In this document: piece after piece, positions 21,282 to 33,500 of the stretch
Numbering within the stretch: the first letter of the stretch is position 1
How the letters are laid out: every line of letters begins with the position of its first letter
Source of the DNA: Saxidomus purpurata
Taxonomy: Eukaryota; Mollusca; Bivalvia; Venerida; Veneridae
Direction: 5' to 3'
DNA: 64,000 nucleotides
Assembly (NCBI GenBank): GCA_022818135.1
Contig: JAFMSR010000015.1
Location: 28,745,628-28,809,627 of the forward strand
Notes under the pieces: generated by a model
Told to the model about the DNA's origin: nothing
Seen by the model: only the letters and a program-made list of their open reading frames with translations
Database searches by the model: none
Program-made: the position numbers and the translations under genes

Positions 21282-24200
21282 GTAACTGTTGTTAGTAGTT
21301 ATCTCACTGTGTAGTCAATACAGAAAGCAACAAACAACCCTTTCATCAGAATCCCTATTAACCTGTATTTTGTTTTCATACAGGCTTTGTCAGATATATC
21401 TACATGTAGATGGTCTGTATAGGTTTTACAAATTTACAATGAACTGTTGGTATTCGCATATTGTGGATCAATTTCTATACAGATCATCTATAGGTTGCAA
21501 GCAACCTTCTGAGCAAGTTTTGTAGAATTCCATCACAAAATATTACCTGTAGAGTGTTATCAAGGTTTTAAAAAAATTGGCTGTAACATGGTTGGTTTTG
21601 GCACAGAATGGCAACAGATCATCTACAAGTTGCAGATATATCTACCACGACAATATGTGTCAACTATATAAGCCTGCATAGCCATGTAGTCCAGTCACAC
21701 GATCCGCCTTTAATTTTCTGTTTAGAAGGTTATTGTTCACCTTTGTAAACCCCAAAAATTCAGGATGAAAACATTATTTTCGTAATCAATATTTTGGTGC
21801 TTAATTGGCATACCAGCTAACAGTTACATGTACAGGTAATAATCTTTACTGTTGCATTATTAGATGCACATATAATTAAGAATAAAGTTTTGTTACCATT
21901 TACAAATTTCTTTAGCAACTCTTGCAGAAGTTTGATAGTATCAGGAAAAAGGGCATTGGAGGCCCTGCTGGTACAAATGTGTTTATTCATTTATTTGAAG
22001 ATGCTACTTGTTAGTTATTTTTTGTTTCAGAGTGTGTCAGGTCCAGTCCGTAACAGATCTGATAGCTCTCCACAAGAGAAGAAGACAGTGTCGAAGTCAG
22101 AGAGCTTCAGCTCCAATAACCTGCCATACGACCAGTATGTGTTTCCTGTCTTTAAAAAGAAAACAGGTTATCTTGTTTTTTAGTTGCTGCAACTGAATCA
22201 AGCATCTGTGTTACTTTTTTACTGAAGTGTGTAACATTAAAATTGTTTAGAAGGGTTGACATTGGTGAAATAAACTTTACTTTCAATGCTGTTACTGTCA
22301 AGGAAGTCGGGAAATAACTGCTTAGAAACATTTATTTTTCAGACGATCTTTGATGCTGTCTGTCCGTTCACAGATGATTCTCAGTACACATGGTGTCAAA
22401 GATGTTGGTTTACCTCCTGCCTCTCCAAGTGAAGGGGAGTCACTACCTACAGTAAACATTATTACTTTTTATTATGCTCCCACCATTTGAAGGATAGTGG
22501 AAGAGCATAAAATGTTACCCCTGTCTGCCCATGAGTCTATGCAAAATTTTAGTTTCACATCAGTAGCTTTTGAAAGATTGCATGGATTTTATACAGATTT
22601 TACAAATAGGTTTATTAACATCAAATACAGACCAAGTTCGATTTTGTTTACAGTCTATGAGTTTTTACAGGAGTTATGGCCCTTTTCAACTTAAATTTCA
22701 GCCAAACGGTGGTTTCACATCAATAACTTTTGAAAGGTAATGAGATAAACTGTTTTGCACAAGTACCGGGTCCACACCTTGAATGTCAAGGACACCACTT
22801 TAGGGGCATTTGAAACTTTAAGAGTGACAGCTTTTGCTTGTATTTGCATTTGATGTTTTCAATACTAGACCTGCAATATCTTAGATAACGGTGTTTCCAT
22901 CATTAGGATTAGATTTAGAGAATGTGAATGTTTTGCAGGATGAGAAGTGCACCTTATTCCTGATAGCTGGCTATGGTCGATACAGTTGTCCGTATGTCTG
23001 GGTGCGTTCAAATCATGAGAGGCTTGTCAAACTTACTGGAGAGTCACGAGAAAAAGATTGTCCACTCAAATTGAAATCAACTTTAAAATGGAAAGATAAC
23101 GGTCAGTGTTTCAGTGATGTACATGTACACGTGGTTTCTGTCTAAACAGTTTGTCGAGAGAAATTCTGCGAATCCACTAGAAATTCTTGTGAAAACCTGT
23201 CTTTGTGAACGAAATTTTGGCTTCTTTCATCGCATTGTTTCATTTCAAAACATTTTGTCTGATGAGGGCAGTTTGATAGGTTTCAGGAGAACTCTTATAT
23301 CTCATTTTAGTTACCATTAATAAGACAAAACTTTACTGTAAACCTATTAATCTGCTATAATCTTTTTATGCTTTACATAATGAAATTGAATATTATTAAG
23401 TTGTAGTAGCAATGTTATGGTGAGCAGATAACAAAGCAGATATCACAAAAGGGGCAGATGTACAGGGTCACTAGCATCTGTTATAAAGCCATTTTTGTGA
23501 CGGACAGACATACAGATGGTTGGACAGACGGACCGACAAAGCGATCCCTATGTATTGCCTTTTCTTCTGAAAGGGCAACACAATAAAACTGTCACCTCAT
23601 CTAATGCTTTCAGAATCATAGTTATATATACCTTTGTTATTTGCAGTTTTTCCATCTCATTTACGTCAGTTGTATCTTCAAATAGAAGTTTTTCTCCCAC
23701 ATCATGGTTGGGAAAATACATCAGTAAAGGAACTATGATTTTGAAAGCATTAGATGAGGTGACAGTTTTATTGTGTCGCCCTTTTGTAGAAAAGGCGATA
23801 CATAGGGATCCCTTTGTCAGTCCGCTCTTACAAATAGATACTTATGTGGCTAAACTGTCCATAGCAAACAATATATAACTGTAAATTCCATTCATTCCCT
23901 GGGATAATTGGCTCTGATGTGGCTAATGATTTATCTTATGTGGCTAAAATTAGACACATAAATACTGGAAATACGTAACATAGCCACTTAAGTACCACTT
24001 AGTAAGAGCGTCCATCTGTCAATCCGTGCTTACATCGTCTGTCCGTCACAAAAACGAAACGTTGGCTATGACTTTGCCATTTCGTAAGATTTCTTCATCA
24101 AACTTTCAAATTCAATTGCTTATGTCATATCTCCATCATAAATACTACTTTTAAGATAAAATGTTGACTGTAAATAAATCACAGTATATAAATGTACAAC

Positions 24201-26564
24201 ACGGTATTTTGTCTAGAAATTATTGGTTATTCTGCCAAAGTGTAAGAGGGCGACACAAGTGCTCTACTGAACACCCATCTAGTTTAAATTACTATGGCAG
24301 AACATTGTACATGTCTAACTATTGCAGAATAGAAACTGTATTAGATGCTGTAAGATGCATAAATATCTTACTTTGCATATTTCAGAAGTAAATGTGTGGG
24401 ACATAATAGCCGAGCTTGTGAAGTTATGTACATATCCAGCCCCTAGAAATCCATTTGAGATAGATTTTGAGTACTTTTCAATGCTGCCTTTATCTGAGAA
24501 GGTGCTAGCGACAGCTGCCATGGTGAATGTACTACAGAAAATACTCATACATACGCCAGATCATAAAGTGTATGCAGGACCAGGTAAAATCTCAATCAGA
24601 CGTTGGTAACAAACTATGTTTGGGCTATACTAGAAACACTCCAGGTTAAAGTGACATTATGCGCATTTTTTTCAAGTAACAATCCAGCTGAAAATGGTGT
24701 GTGTACAAAAGCGTAGAGGAAATAATAGCTTTTAACCCAATACACCAAAACTCCTCCCGCTACCAGTATGAAAAAATAACTTTCTAAATATTGATTTTCT
24801 TATTTGACTGGGAGAGTCAATTTAAGAAAAGAACAACTGCATGCAGGAGTTGCTTCCCTTCCACTGCCGAAATCTCTACCAACATCAACAACGACACAAT
24901 CAACTACCATTTTATCAGTCCGATTTGGCTATACTGGAAACACTCCAGGTTAAGGAATTGCAGTAAAACTTAGTTACCATGAAGCAAAAGACATTTTGTT
25001 GGGCTTATCAGTCAATGCATTGCAGAGTTATGTCACATTGAATTTACAATTTTTCTGTTCAACAGATGCCCGAGTATAGAGAGTATTGTTGTACAGTTTT
25101 CAAGGGAATGTAACATATCTTTGCACACAGGATATGGGCAAGACATATTGTAGTGTGAATATCCATCACTTCATCGCTGAATTATTTCCCCTTCTCAGTC
25201 TTTATTCCTTTTGTCAGTGTGGAGTTGAAGGGGTATTTGTTACAGTAAGTGACTGGTTAGTGAAAGAATAGTGCCTATCTGTAAGAATGCGATACAATTA
25301 TGTCCTTTCTTAGGACTACTGCAGATACTGGAGTGATACCTCCTACAAGTATTTGAGATTGATAAAAAAGCTAAAAGTGGCCAGTCCCATAGTTTTAAAA
25401 TATATTTTGACAAAATTATGCCTGGTTGACAGAATTACTGAGATTCTACTATTAAGGCATTTCCAATAGTCAAGCATGCTTTCTTTGTGTCAGTACTTCT
25501 TTTTATTATGCCCCCAAAGGGTGGCCTATTAAAATCGCACCATCCGTCTTTCTGTCCGTCTGTCTGTGTTTCCACCCTTACATTTTCCTTGTCTTGGCTG
25601 TAACTTTGTCATGCATTAAAGGATTTTAAAATAACTTGGCACAAGTAATCAGCACATCAAGACAATGTGTCGCTTGCAAGACCCATGTCCCTACCTCAAA
25701 GGTCAAGGTCACACTTAGAACTTGAAGGTAATGGAATCCTGTATATATGCGCACATTCGTGTCCAGACTGTAACTTTGTCATCCAATGATTGATTTAAAA
25801 ATAACTTCGCACAAATGTTCAACACATCAAGCCAATTTGTCAGGTGCAAGGCTCACGTCCCTACCTCAAAGGCCAAGGTCACACTTAGAGTTTATAGGTA
25901 ATGGAATCCTGTATAATGCATACATTTGTGTCCTGACTGTAACTTTGTCATGCATTGATTGATTTTAATATAAATTGGCACAAATGTTCAGCACATCAAG
26001 ACAATGTGTCCCATGCAAGAACCACATCCCTACCTCAAAGGTCAAGGTCACACTTAGGAGTTTAAAAGTAATGGAATACTGTATGCATGGTAATTCTGTC
26101 ATGTATTGAAGGATTTTAAAATTACATGGCACAATATTTGAGCACATGGAGAGGACAGAGACTGTGAGACACCTCTTTTGCGGGCATTTGTCACTTGTGA
26201 GGGACAGCTCTTGTGTTCAAACATCTTTTAAAGTTCTGTTGCTTTGTTTCTGTGAAATATCGTTGGAGAAACTTTCTTAACGTACTTGACTGAATTCACA
26301 ATACCTACTACATGTATTTCTTTTGCAGTGTTTCAAGAATTACAACTTATAACTAAACTGCACTTCAGTAGTTTGGAAAAACTTGTGCAGGAGCAAGGTC
26401 TCCCAATTCTACATCAACAACAACAACAACAAAGGTCAAGGTCAGTGTCACAGAGTACTACATCAAGGTCAAGGACATCCTCATACAATCAGCCAGTGTA
26501 CCAGAATCCATCTCAACAACAACAACAACAATATGGATATATGCAAACACATGCAATGTTCTAA
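21138..26564 (+). CDS. Unrecognised protein, C-terminal ~317 codons in six exons
   Basis: Six exons join with matching phase: 21138-21281, 22031-22134, 22343-22451, 22939-23101, 24386-24583 and 26329-26564 (TAA). Every intron is GT-AG, and each split codon resolves (Q, E and V at the three phased junctions). The product has a helical N-terminal part, a Ser-rich linker (SVSGPVRNRSDSSPQEKKT), a compact block with YGRYSCPYVWVRSNHE, a helical segment with VNVWDIIAELVKLC and MLPLSEKVLATAAMVNVLQK, and a Gln/Ser-rich tail. I do not recognise the family. The helical segment could be an alpha-solenoid piece, but that is a guess. The first exon starts in phase 0 after an acceptor, so upstream exons exist but were not found. 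The coding pattern is strong, the function unknown. Confidence 0.85.
21282..22030 (+). other. Intron of the unknown gene
   Basis: A 749-bp GT-AG intron with acceptor 'ttatttttttgtttcag'-type pyrimidine tract. No further feature seen. Confidence 0.7.
22031..22134 (+). CDS. Unknown gene, exon 2 of those visible
   Basis: 104 nt, phase 0 to 2, donor GTATGT. Encodes a Ser/Lys-rich linker, SVSGPVRNRSDSSPQ and SKSESFSSNNLPYDQ; probably disordered and a likely phosphorylation-rich linker (inference). Confidence 0.82.
22343..22451 (+). CDS. Unknown gene, exon 3 of those visible
   Basis: 109 nt; its first base completes the split Gln codon and it ends in phase 0 before GTAAAC. Encodes RSLMLSVRSQMILSTHGVKD and GLPPASPSEGESLPT. 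The frame that fits both neighbours is free of stops while the other two are not. Confidence 0.82.
22452..22938 (+). other. Intron with a dispersed repeat
   Basis: A 487-bp intron. From about 22468 to 22690 it holds a repeat that opens with an imperfect hairpin (ATTATGCTCCCACC ... GGTGGAAGAGCATAA-like) and closes with 'ggagttatggcccttttcaa', the style of other hairpin-led repeats in the window. Confidence 0.6.
22939..23101 (+). CDS. Unknown gene, exon 4 of those visible
   Basis: 163 nt, phase 0 to 1, acceptor 'gttttgcag' and donor GTCAGT. Encodes a compact, Cys/Trp/Tyr-containing block: CTLFLIAGYGRYSCPYVWVR and LTGESREKDCPLKLKSTLKW. This is the most distinctive part of the protein and the best query for naming it. 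Confidence 0.85.
23527..23828. repeat. Large inverted repeat (~96-bp arms)
   Basis: Positions 23527-23622 and 23731-23827 are reverse complements with few mismatches. The left arm reads CCTATGTATTGCC ... CACCTCATCTAATGCTTTC, and the right arm GAAAGCATTAGATGAGGTG ... GGCGATACATAGG. The loop is about 108 bp. It could form a long hairpin in RNA or single-stranded DNA. It resembles two head-to-head ends of one dispersed repeat or a MITE. Confidence 0.88.
23764..24290 (+). repeat. Dispersed repeat copy (same family as 28083-28550)
   Basis: It shares the order of phrases 'aaaaggcgatacataggga', 'acgttggctat', 'gactttgccatttc', 'atttcttcatcaaactttc', 'ttattggttattctg' and 'tactgaacacccatctagtt' with the copy at 28083-28550. 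Noncoding; the internal part here is partly different (around 23850-24000). Confidence 0.8.
24386..24583 (+). CDS. Unknown gene, exon 5 of those visible
   Basis: 198 nt, phase 1 to 1, donor GTAAAA. Encodes the helical segment VNVWDIIAELVKLCTYP, FEIDFEYFSMLPLSEKVLAT and AAMVNVLQKILIHTPDHKVY. Confidence 0.85.
24626..24957 (-). mobile_element. Second, deleted copy of the TIR element, flanked by ~27-bp direct repeats
   Basis: 24652-24925 matches the two outer parts of the 2812-4257 element in inverted orientation, starting with the TIR AGTGACATTATGCGCAT. The far TIR is missing. The copy is bracketed by near-identical direct repeats at about 24627-24651 and 24928-24955 (CTATACTRGAAACACTCCAG then GTTAA). 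It lies in the intron between exons 5 and 6. Confidence 0.75.
25500..26215 (+). repeat. Array A of ~168-bp modules
   Basis: Opens with 'ttattatgcccccaaaggg'. Carries 'ctgtaactttgtcatgcatt ... cacttagaactt' modules near 25600, 25770, 25938 and 26090, and closes with 'tttgtcacttgtgagggaca'. An inverted copy of the family lies at 28551-29465. It sits in the last intron of the unknown gene, just before its final exon. Confidence 0.82.
26329..26564 (+). CDS. Unknown gene, final exon with polyQ tail
   Basis: 236 nt; its first two bases complete a Val codon. Encodes VFQELQLITKLHFSSLEKLV, then EQGLPILHQ, two glutamine runs made by CAA repeats (six residues at 26416-26433 and about six near 26513-26531) and a Ser/Arg/Thr-rich piece between them, ending YGYMQTHAMF and TAA. 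The CAA tracts may vary in length between alleles. Confidence 0.86.
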
Positions 26565-28082
26565 TGCATGCAAACATGTGTAACTGATATGATGTGCTTA
26601 AACATGTGTAACTGATATCATGTGCTTGAAGACTGTTGAGTGAATGTTATGTGTTGAAAACTTTAAAAGCATATCCTATTAAGAACATAACTCATGTGGA
26701 GAGATGTCATGTGTTAAACACTCAAAGAGTAATGTCTTGTGTTAAAGAGTGTTAAAAGAGATGTTATGTGTTTAAAAGTGTAAACATATGTTGTATTATA
26801 AAGATGGGAGAAAAAAGACATTTAAACACGGCTTTTAACAATCAAGAAATATTCTTGCAGATTTAGGAATGGTGTTTTAAGGGACAGGGGCTTGTTGTAT
26901 TATTTAGGGACAGGGGCTTGTTGTATTTTAAAGGGACAGGAGCTTGTGTAAATGTGATAAAGAAATGTTAACATTTTGTTTGTGAAAGAGAGTCTTGAAA
27001 AAAAAATCAGTGAAAATGAATGAGTAGGAAGTTTGTGCAATACATTATTGCTTCATACTTTTCGTCCTAAAACTGTTATCAAAGCAAAGTTTGAAGTTGT
27101 TTGTTACATATTAAGCCAAACGTTTCTTGTTTGTTTTGTTTCAGACTTAATGCATCACAAGTAGCGGTTAATACAACCTTGACAATGTAAGGATGTACCG
27201 ATACTCAACTCTCTATAACATGTCAATATCATGCCCAGTTTTTGTCTGCTGTTATGTTTTACACTTGCATAAACAGAACGAAAGAGAGCAGATATCTCAT
27301 ACTCTATACATTGTGCCAGTTATTCCATTTTTAACAACGTAAAGATTGCAAGGGCTGGCGATATTGAAAATTTTCATCTATCGCCTATCAATTTGTTGAT
27401 GCGTTCTCTAAAACATTTTCGTACAGTAAAACTGGTAATATTTTCTGTTGTTTAATTTTTCTTAAACATTACGAAATGTGAATTTGAAAAAATATCATTA
27501 CAAATGTAATTGATGCATGGTATAAACACATCCGGTTTTTACAACTTCTGTCTGCCAGTTTTAAACATCCTGGTATTATTCATGGACGTAACATCAAGGT
27601 AAATTTGTCATGTAAGATTATATACACATGAGTGATAAATGTAAACGGTGTAATTTCAGAAATATTGTTTAGGTTGATTCCATCTGCAGTGAGTCTCAAG
27701 AGCGATTGATATATAAGTTGTAAGAACTTGTTTCGCAATTGTGATTAAAAAAAATTAGAATAAATAGATAAACTTGAAGGTTGAATGGTTTATAACTTAG
27801 CATCAGAACAAACCATTGTTTACTGGACAAATAACAACTCTTACAATGATATTACCTTGGTTCTAAACAGACAAAATATCACAAGAAAGGGAAAGAAATG
27901 CAATGAACATTAACAACGAAAATGTACAATATCGTGTCGCAAATGATATCATTTTAGACAGTGTAATGGTCTCTTACTAGTTCACAGGTCAAAATGATAG
28001 GCTTAATTTCCTTGTATGTTTAATTGACCAGGAGGTTGAATGTAAGAATATAAGAATACAATGAATAAAAATTAGAATTGTT
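26565..28082 (+). other. Likely 3' UTR and downstream flank of the unknown gene
   Basis: No coding exon follows. It holds small local duplications ('catgtgtaactgatatgatg' at 26574-26630; 'gggacaggggcttgttgtat' at about 26881-26950). Candidate poly(A) signals AATAAA lie near 27759 and 28062, but the true end cannot be fixed. The stretch around 27715-27770 resembles 11247-11300 and may be a repeat end. Confidence 0.4.
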
Positions 28083-28550
28083 TTTGTGTCACCCTTTCAG
28101 AGAAAAGGCGATACATAGGGATCGCTTTGTCCGTCCGTCAGTCTGTCTGTCACACAAACTTAACGTTGGCTATAACTTTGCCATTTCTTCAGATTTCTTC
28201 ATCAAACTTTACAATTGTATTGCTTATGACAAAAGGGTCATGATGCCGCCAAATTTTGTTGGTCAGGGTCATATTTGACAGAGTTATGCCCCTTTTTGTA
28301 CTTAGATTTTGTCACGAAAACTTAACTTTGGCTACAACTTTGCCATTTCTTAAGATTTCTTCATCAAACTTTCAAATTGCATCGCTTATGACATTAGGGT
28401 TGTGATGCCGCCAAATTTTGTTGGTCAAGGTCATATTTGACAGAGTTATGCCCCGTTTTGTACTAAGATTTTGTCACTAAAATTATTGGTTATTCTGACA
28501 AATCTAAGAGGGCGGCAGGAGTGATCTACTGAACACCCATCTAGTTTAAC
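28083..28550 (+). repeat. Dispersed repeat copy (same family as 23764-24290)
   Basis: Begins 'tttgtgtcaccctttcaga', then 'aaaaggcgatacataggga' and two successive 'actttgccatttcttmagat ... gtcatatttgacagagttat' modules (starting near 28176 and 28340), and ends 'tactgaacacccatctagtt'. Directly abuts array B. Confidence 0.82.
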
Positions 28551-29465
28551 AACAGCTGTCACTCATAAGTGACAAAAGGCCCTAAAGTGGTGTCTTACAG
28601 TCTGTGACCTTGACCATCAAGGTGTCTACCCGGTACTTGCATGTAACACTTTATCTCCGGAGATGTGCTGGATATTTGTGCCAGTTTATCTTAAAATATA
28701 TAACAGTGTTACAGTCTGAACAGGAAATAACGTCTACAGACGGTTAACTAAAATCCTTTAGTGCATTAGACTTACAATCCGGACCTGAATATGTGCATAT
28801 ATACAGGCTTATAGGATCTCTGACCTCTAAGTATGACCTTGACCTTCAAGCTAAGGATGCTGGACTTATACGCAGCAGGTTGTCTCCATGTGTTTTAAAA
28901 CTCTTAAATGCATGACAGAATCAATTCACAATCAAGACACGACTGTGTGCATTTTATATACATAGTCCATTATCTTAACTGTTAAGTGTGACCTTTGAAT
29001 TAGGGACATGGGTCTTGCACGCGACACATCCTCCTCATGTGATGAACATTCGTGCCATATTATTTAAAAAAAACGTTCATGCGCGAGTACGGACACAAAA
29101 TTGGGGGTACAAGGACCTATAAACTGCAAGTGTTACCTTGACATTTGAGGCAGGGATGTGGGTCTTACTCGCAACATGTGGTCTTCCAGAATTGAACATT
29201 TGTGCAATATGATTTGAAAATCCCTTCACACAGATTAAAGAAGCAGCCAAGACACAAACGTGTGCATATGTACAGGATTTCATTATCTTTAAACTCCAAA
29301 TGTGACCGTTACATCTGTGTCATATTATTTGAAAATCCCTTTATGCATGACAAAGATGCAGCACGGAAACAAGCAAATGAGGGCCCCTGTTGACCTTTGA
29401 CTCTTATTACAATATGCACAACAAAACTTCATGTTTATGCTCCCCCCAACATATTGATGAAAATC
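28551..29465 (-). repeat. Array B, inverted and degenerate relative to array A
   Basis: Starts with the hairpin-type end 'agctgtcactcataagtgac' (compare the end of array A in inverse). Carries 'tgaccttgaccwtcaag' and 'tttaaaaatcctt...atgca' pieces at 28610, 28835, 29000, 29125 and 29305, and ends near 'tttatgctccccccaaca'. A and B form a large imperfect inverted pair around 26.2-28.5 kb. Confidence 0.7.
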
Positions 29466-30545
29466 CAGCTATGGCTTATAGATTAAAGCTGCTCGCTCTC
29501 AGTTACCGATGAAAAAAATATTTTAAAAAAAAATTGACATTCTTATTCATAAGTATAAAACTAAAGGCTTGAATGAAAAAATAAGTAAAAATCTAGGTAG
29601 GAATTTGCAGAAATCGATTGAAAAGGTTGGTTACACGGCACCGCTACACTATATGTTCAAACTGAAATTTCAAAAGCATTTGCAACGCTTTTGAATTTGG
29701 TAGCGTATTTTTTTAAAGTAAGAGATATACGCGACATGAATTTATACTGGAACCTTTTTATATGGCCATATATTCTAAAACACGTTATTTACAATCAGTT
29801 TGAAGAACTTTTATTTTTTACCAAAATCTGAGAGCAAGCAGCTTTAAGAGTGGACAAGATATTTTGATTTTTAGGCACCCACAACCTTGACCTTTGAGCA
29901 TGTGAACTAGAATGATAATAATGCATAACTACAGATTATACAAAGGTTTTAACAAAATTGGATTATATCTAGATCTCACACCGATAACTTGTGTGCAGTT
30001 TGGTAGAAAACCATCAAGTCGTATAGGAGAAATAGGGCAATAAAGGGCAATAACTCTGTCAGGTCATTGAACTGGATCATGCTGGTGTGATGTAAATATA
30101 GAAATTGTACTGGTTAATTGAAATGCAGAATAGGAGTAACAGCATAGAAATCATAAAATTAGACAAATCAAGGGCCACAACTATGTCTAAAATAACTGGT
30201 TGGAATCGAGGACAACTATCACCCAAGTGAACTATATGACATCAGTCCCCTCCCCACTACAATAGGGGGACACATGATAAGACCATGTATGGAGGGCCAA
30301 GTTTTCCTCTTATACAATGTCAAGACTTTCAAAGATATTTGATGGAATGATGTATCATATTAACGGAGGTTAAACTCTCGGAGTGTAACGATACTATACT
30401 GATAATGCTGTTTGTCTTTGCTTACCAGAGGTGTTGTGTGGATGCAAGTTAGGGTCTGGTGGAACGCTTTGAACATTTCTGGACCAACAGCATGTTTTAC
30501 GGATGCAACATAACAAAACAGAACAAATTTCTACAATTATAAATC
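29466..30545. other. Unassigned intergenic DNA
   Basis: No gene, RNA or clear repeat recognised. This is the probable boundary zone between the 3' ends of the convergent unknown gene (plus) and glypican gene (minus). Confidence 0.4.
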
Positions 30546-33500
30546 TTTATTCAGTTAAAATAAGTCTTAATTACATATGTTCACTAAACTGAATAAGTAC
30601 GATTCAAAACAACAGTAAATCGAGAAAAAAAACAGAACTTCAAAAAAATGCCTTCATTAGATACGAGCTAGTCCCTAGAACAGTGCATTAAGAGAAAAGG
30701 TCCTGTGGTTCATTTTCTTATTGCACCCGTGTCACAAAATGACCATTAGAGCCATTGAGGTCGGTTTCTCCGAGAAAAAAAGCACAATGTACAGAAGTTT
30801 CTTTGTTAAAGCTTATAAAACAATAAAATTATGCAGCCTACAAAAGCATTGCCCACCTTTATACATTTACAAAATTTCAATACAAAATATCACTTTGAGG
30901 TACAAAAAATTTGATTTTCTGGTTTTAGTAATACAGATCTTACTTATGCAACGTTACTTCTACTGATTTTCAATTTGATAATTAGATATTTTTCTTTTTA
31001 GTGGTTTGGTCAACAGTTACTGGCTTTTCGAGACATACAGATCCTTCGCATTTATTGCATGAGAATTCAGACATTTACCACAGCTCTAGTTAAAATGTTT
31101 ACTGTATGATGCATTATTGACACTAGAGTCCGTAATGTAACAATGGTACAACGAATATTCGATGTTAACACTGTACGGTGATAAACAATGTATCAGCAGT
31201 AGCAAACAGTTCGATGATATTGACCACGTGTTTCTTTTTCCATATATCGCGTAATTTACGTGATTTTTGCTTTTCATTGACCAGGTAATCTGAAGATATC
31301 ATGGATGTCACAAACACTCACAGATAACTGTAGTGTTAAAAAATCCAACCAGTAATGATCATAGTTGTTCAGAAAGAGTGTACATTGAAAACATAAACAG
31401 CTTTTTATTTCCATTTGCATATACTTGAAAACTGGATGACAATTATTCCTAAATCTCTTCTAATTCTGGCACATTTAGTTACTACTGTGGTTTTGAAGAC
31501 AGCTTAGGTTGTAAACATATTCCGAACATTAGGCAAATTATAGGACAGACACATAATAGATTTTTTGTGCTAAATCCATAAGGAAATAATTTTAACAGAA
31601 CTGTAGCAAGACTGGTTGACCGTTTTACCCAATTCAAATTAAGAATTAAAAATAATACTGACTTGTTTAGATAACCAAGTGTGCAGATATTCTTTCCTTG
31701 AATACGTTTCTTTCACCAACACTTCATTAGATTATGATTACGGCTATTGGAGCTGGTATGCACTACTGCCCAATGTATTGTCTGTTGAGACTTAATTAGT
31801 GACCGAGAACATAACAATTTCATGCAACTGCATTGGTACCTAGCTTGAGATTTTATTGCAATAATGTGAATGAATACTTAAGGTTAAGGCTGACCTAAGT
31901 TAGTTCCCTTCCTGAAACATTTAACATATTCTTAATTGCCAAGTTTCATTTATTATTTTTTTCAACAGAAACTATAAAAACTTGATTTAGTACTTGATGC
32001 AGATAATCTTAACAGGAACCTGTCACTTTAAAAGTGCCCTCAGCCTCTTAACCATGAATAATGGAAGCACGAGGGGCACCTGGTGCAAACATATACCGGC
32101 AGTATGATTTCGTTCCTTTTTGATAATTTGTAGTTACTACAGTGTAGCTAGCACCAAACGGTGACAGATCCCCATAGTTGTTTCCAAGAACAATGAACCA
32201 GTGAACATGTCAAGTTATTACAAACCTTAACGCTCTATTAGACAAATTTATTAGGATTTGTATACAGTACACAAAAACATACATATATATATATATATAT
32301 AATTTTTCTATGTACAAAATAAAACGACCTGACAACATAGTTTTATCTGATAGAGCACACAGAGTAAATATTCTGTCCTTGTTATATAAGTCTGTATTTA
32401 ACACAATAACGAAACATTTTCTAGTTTAAAATTGACTCAGCCCAAACTGTTTTACAATGCATGATTTTTGTACGAAACATGATGGCAGAACAATGGTCTT
32501 TACAATTTTCTCGACAGTTTCAGGATACAAAATGATCAGGTATTCTTATGACGAAGGCATTAACTATAAAATAAAATATGGAAGGTTGGCAGTCACTGTA
32601 CTCTGAACTGATTTTATCAATAGAAATTTGTCCAAAATGAAATCAGTTACAGAATGGCTACAAAATCTTCATTGAAATAACTGAAGTCCTGTTGTATCAA
32701 AACCAATTTTCAGTGATTGCATCAGGACAAACAATTTACTGATAAAAACGGAGTAATTCAAATGAGAGGACCTACTCACTTTCAGAGAGTCTTGATGGGA
32801 GGTAACTCACTAAAAATTCAAATTCAAATCAGTTTAAGCCCTTGGGTTACCTAATTGAACTCCTTTAGCATCAAAATCTAACCAAGAGGTCTGAATCTAT
32901 TGATCTATAAACAGTGACTTGCACTGTAAGACTTCTGGTTTCAATTGGCTTGATTCAAAAAGTTTGTTTTCATGTGCTTTAATTCATACATGTTTTCACA
33001 TGGTTTAGTTAAAATAAGATAAGGCGGATGCGGTTTCTAGAAGGTGAAAAAAATTAAATGTTTTGGCATAAAATGTCGAGCTGCTTTTAAGATGCTTTTA
33101 ATTGGCTCTGCCAACTTCAAACAGGTTCACACTTGTCATCTTTCTAAGGAATAGGTCTTCACGTTAAACAATGGTTTCTGTATTTGCTGCAACTTGTATC
33201 ACAATTATAGAAATAACTGAATTTCTGAAGGTAACAGATAATTCAGTACAGTCTGATACAAGCCTGTGCCACTGCAGTATTTCCATGTTACCTGTTGTAA
33301 CGTGATCTAAACTGTAGCAAACTGAAAGAAACGCAACTCCTTCCTTAGAATTGTGACAAGTAGGAACTAAGCTTGATACATTCAGCAAAAACACAGGATA
33401 ACAAGTTCTATAAATGCGTAAAACATTAACACAGTTAATCAATGCAGAATTAGTTTTGTACAAAACAAGCACCTTGTACTACAGTGCCTCTTTCTGACCC

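Larger units (their letters stand above)
23102..24385 (+). other. Intron carrying an inverted repeat and a repeat-family copy
   Basis: A 1284-bp intron. It contains the palindromic element 23527-23828 and the dispersed repeat copy 23764-24290, described separately. The acceptor before 24386 is 'gcatatttcag'. Confidence 0.7.
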
